From Nostoc punctiforme NIES-2108 (GTDB lineage Bacteria > Cyanobacteriota > Cyanobacteriia > Cyanobacteriales > Nostocaceae), in contig LXQE01000136.1 in assembly GCA_003326195.1 (NCBI GenBank), positions 186,020 through 242,950 on the forward strand: 56,931 nucleotides of DNA. The letters run 5' to 3'. How positions within the stretch are numbered: the stretch's first letter is position 1; each line of letters starts with the position of its first letter. Made by a program: the position numbers and the translations under genes. Under the pieces are notes generated by a model. It was not told the DNA's origin, did not search any database, and saw only the letters and a program-made list of their open reading frames with translations. Positions 54,691-56,931 of this stretch are shown here, piece after piece.

Positions 54691-56354
54691 GATTTATGGG
54701 GTTGATTTCCAAATCTTCTGGGCGAGCAGTTGGAGTTCCTCCAGCTAGATTGGCAGCTAAAAAAGCATCAACCAACACTGCACCCTGACTAGTGTAGAAA
54801 TCTGACAACTTCTTACCAAGGTAAGAAGGTAAAGCTTCAGTCTCACCATAAGAGCTGATAGTTCCGGCTGAATCAGTAACTGTCTCTATAGTGACAACAC
54901 ATTGACCCACCATTTTCAGTTTGTCTTAAAATACCACTGCGCTTTGGTAGCCGGAAATTACCATTATTAGAAGCCTGTCCCAATGCAGCAACTTCTACAG
55001 AAGCAAGAGTTGATGGTGGAATCGGATTTGTCGGGGTATTTAGTTTGAGAGCAATCCATTGCCCTGTACCGTTGGGATTGTAACGGGCGACATATAAAGT
55101 GCCGCTTTCAAATAAGCGACTATTGTTTTTATCAGTGGGATTTGTAATTGTACCAGAACTGACAAACTTCCAAGTGTGCCCCGCGCCGATCATCTCCCAT
55201 ATAACCCACTAATGGTTGTCCAGCTTTCGCACGCATAGCGATATTTTCATGACGGAAGCGACCTAAAGCAGTATGTTTGCGTGGGCGGAAACTTTGATTC
55301 GATGGATCGATTTCTACCAACCAGCCGTATTTTTCGCCAACTAAGCCAAATGTCGCTCCTGTTGTGCCTTCGATGTAGCTTGTTTGTGTGCCATTGGGTT
55401 TGACAAGTTCCTGAACTCCGACAAAAGAGCTTGGACTGGCTTGAAAGTTTTCTTCAGCTGACAAGAAAGTTCCCCAAGGAGTTGTACCACCAGAACAGTT
55501 AAATCCGGTGCCGATGATTTTGTTACCTAGTCCGTCAGAACTGAGGGGGAAAACTTCTGTCGCACTTGGACCAGTACAGTACCAATCAGATAATTGTTGT
55601 CTCCTCGCTGGTAACTTCTGCCACCCCAAGATGTGATGTTTTTATAATTATCAGTGCGATCGCGATTAATTCCTAAACCAGAAAGTCCGTGGATGCGGCG
55701 GTTATTCGGGTCACGCACCACGGCAAAGCATCCACTGCGGTTTGGGCGGGCAATCCGCACAACAGAGCCACCGATGTTATACATGAATTCACCTAAGACT
55801 TCGATATTAGTTCTGTCTTCTGGTAAATTTCGACCAATGATTAGGGAGTAAGATGTGGGCAATCCTCCTAAACCGCTATCAATTAAGAAGCCAGGTACAG
55901 TCGTAGAAAATGGGTAGGAGATGTATTCGTGATTGTTCCAAAGGTAGCCGTCATTGTGGCTTCTCCCATCAATGGGAATAAAGCTGGTGTAGTCGCTATT
56001 GTAGCCAAAGTAATCTTCTTGATTTGGAAAGACGCGATCGCCCCAACTCACAATCACATACCGTTCGTATTCCGGTGGAACCACAACATCATCTACTATG
56101 CTATAGCTACTTAACTGGGCATTAGCAGAGGGTTGTAATACATTTCCTTGCCCACTTCCTGTTGGTAAGTAGCTTTTTTGCCGTGTGTAAATTGGTAAAG
56201 GATGGGGCAAGCGAATTGGGGTAAATTTTAGAGGGTGAACCGCATTAGCAGCATTACCGCCCAAAAGTTTTTCTCCAAAAGCAGGAGCTAGGACAGTTGC
56301 ACCAGCACTTGCACCAAAGAAAGCCAGTAACTGTCTACGTGAAAATTTAGTCAT
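54685..56354 (-). pseudogene. phoX: Decayed PhoX-type phosphatase gene (DUF839)
   Basis: A Tat signal peptide (MTKFSRRQLLAFFGASAGA) starts a PhoX/DUF839-type secreted calcium-dependent phosphatase: VIVSWGDRVFPNQEDYFGYN, YLWNNHEYISYP and WGTFLSAEENFQ follow, then HTWKFVSSGTIT and LPSYLGKKLSDFYTSQGA. It is broken by a 5-bp tandem duplication at 55573-55582, a one-base gain in a C4 run at 55179-55182 and another shift near 54900. After TARPEDLEINPINPR the gene runs straight into an IS4 transposase remnant; the C-terminal part is gone. Confidence 0.88.
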
Positions 56355-56698
56355 TAGTTTACCTCTTGTTAGGAATAGCTGAAATCATTAGCCTAAAATT
56401 TTTGCAATTTCTTCTCTAAAAATTATTAATAGCCAACAAGAAACATTTTTTATCGTTATTAGATATTTAAACTATTGCCTGTTTCTAGTCACTCAGGTTT
56501 TCAGCAAATTGATAAAAAATAGGTACAAATACAACAATAATTACTATTTTTTATCAGGAGCATCACTATTTTTTTTTGATTTTGTAGTTAATTATTCGGC
56601 ATAAATAATGTTAGTTATCTTTTATCACTATGCAGGGTAAACGCAAGAAAAAGGACATGTTAATATGCTGGGGAAATCCAGTCGTGTAGGTATTTCCA
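56355..56698. other. Intergenic region between the PhoX remnant and a transposase
   Basis: Very AT-rich (for example CTATTTTTTTTTGATTTTG). A CAGGGTAAACGCAAG segment at 56633 could be the left end of an ISAs1-type element, since family ends often begin with CAGGG; the other end lies outside the window. No clear Pho-box-like tandem octamers were seen upstream of the phosphatase remnant. Confidence 0.4.
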
Positions 56699-56931
56699 AT
56701 GGTTGTAGGATTTGGGACATCATCTGAAATTACAGGCAAAAATAAACAAGACTCACAGTTTGCATCTGCAACAGATTTTGAACAAGTCCATCAGCAATTG
56801 GCAGATAATTTTAAAGATTTACAAGACCCAAGAGGGAAACAGGGTGTGCTTCATCCATTTATCAGCATCGTGATGATAGCATTACTGGCAACCATTGGTG
56901 GAGCAACAGGGTGGGAAGATATAGAGACATA
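56699..56931 (+). mobile_element. ISAs1-family transposase, N-terminal part (cut by window edge)
   Basis: ATG 56699 opens a frame that stays open to the edge (77 codons). Residues FKDLQDPRGKQGVLHPFISI and VMIALLATIGGATGWEDIE match the conserved N-terminal region of ISAs1 (H-repeat-associated) transposases, typically D-x-R-x2-G-x4-H-P followed by GxxGWEDIE. The catalytic domain would lie beyond the window, so integrity is unknown. Confidence 0.85.

Noticed and set aside
1..56931. tRNA, rRNA or tmRNA genes
   Set aside because: No T-loop/anticodon patterns or known rRNA segments were noticed on either strand; a scan with a tRNA finder would be decisive.

Overview
The window looks like chromosomal DNA of a filamentous, heterocyst-type cyanobacterium close to Nostoc. 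The octamer GCGATCGC (HIP1) recurs throughout. Cyanobacterial or plastid-lineage genes are present: gap2, a CYP38/TLP40-type cyclophilin, an IctB-family protein, a RarA fusion protein, cyanoexosortase B, WGxxGxxG and DUF4336 proteins. Intergenic spaces carry the 7-nt repeats and short palindromic repeats typical of Nostoc genomes. No tRNA, rRNA or CRISPR array was recognised. All calls come from reading the sequence and translations; no database search was run.

Layout. (1) 0-22.4 kb is mostly housekeeping: an acyltransferase, proS, accB-efp, a lumenal-type cyclophilin, thiL, gap2, nadD, murC-murB, a YbaB protein, a low-molecular-weight phosphatase, a response regulator, smpB, an IctB-family membrane protein and a GAF protein with a degenerate histidine-kinase core. 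The left edge cuts a secreted protein resembling exosortase-dependent surface proteins. (2) 23.1-30.3 kb is an envelope/exopolysaccharide block: DegT aminotransferase, cyanoexosortase B, its partner protein, an SLBB export protein with an internal duplication, and a Wzc-like chain-length protein. (3) 30.4-34.2 kb holds two tandem rhomboid proteases, a short-chain dehydrogenase, a TPR protein and a membrane protein. (4) 34.3-36.6 kb is a small accessory island with a VapBC-type and a RelE/ParE-type toxin-antitoxin module, a Uma2-family gene and a Uma2 remnant. Each module lies between direct repeats, one pair copied from the 3-prime end of uvrB. (5) 36.6-42.3 kb: uvrB, an unrecognised protein built of 19-residue GIRPI repeats with a strong terminator, a CsbD-like protein, a histidine phosphatase and a DUF4336 protein. 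(6) 42.3-49.4 kb is the most interesting accessory region, almost all on the minus strand: a microviridin-type RiPP cassette (precursor with three core peptides plus both ATP-grasp cyclases), then a glutamine-synthetase-like ligase next to both subunits of a Rieske aromatic-ring dioxygenase. That pairing recalls gamma-glutamylation plus dioxygenation of aromatic amines (aniline dioxygenase systems). (7) 49.5-56.9 kb: zwf, the RarA fusion gene, then a decayed PhoX-type phosphatase gene with several frameshifts whose 3-prime part is replaced by a truncated IS4-type transposase, and the start of an ISAs1-type transposase at the right edge.

How the genes work together. The mvd cassette should make tricyclic peptides, probably protease inhibitors, but its transporter and acetyltransferase are not adjacent. 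The exosortase block and the left-edge protein may belong to one surface-sorting system. The ligase/dioxygenase trio suggests an amine-handling pathway that is incomplete within this window.
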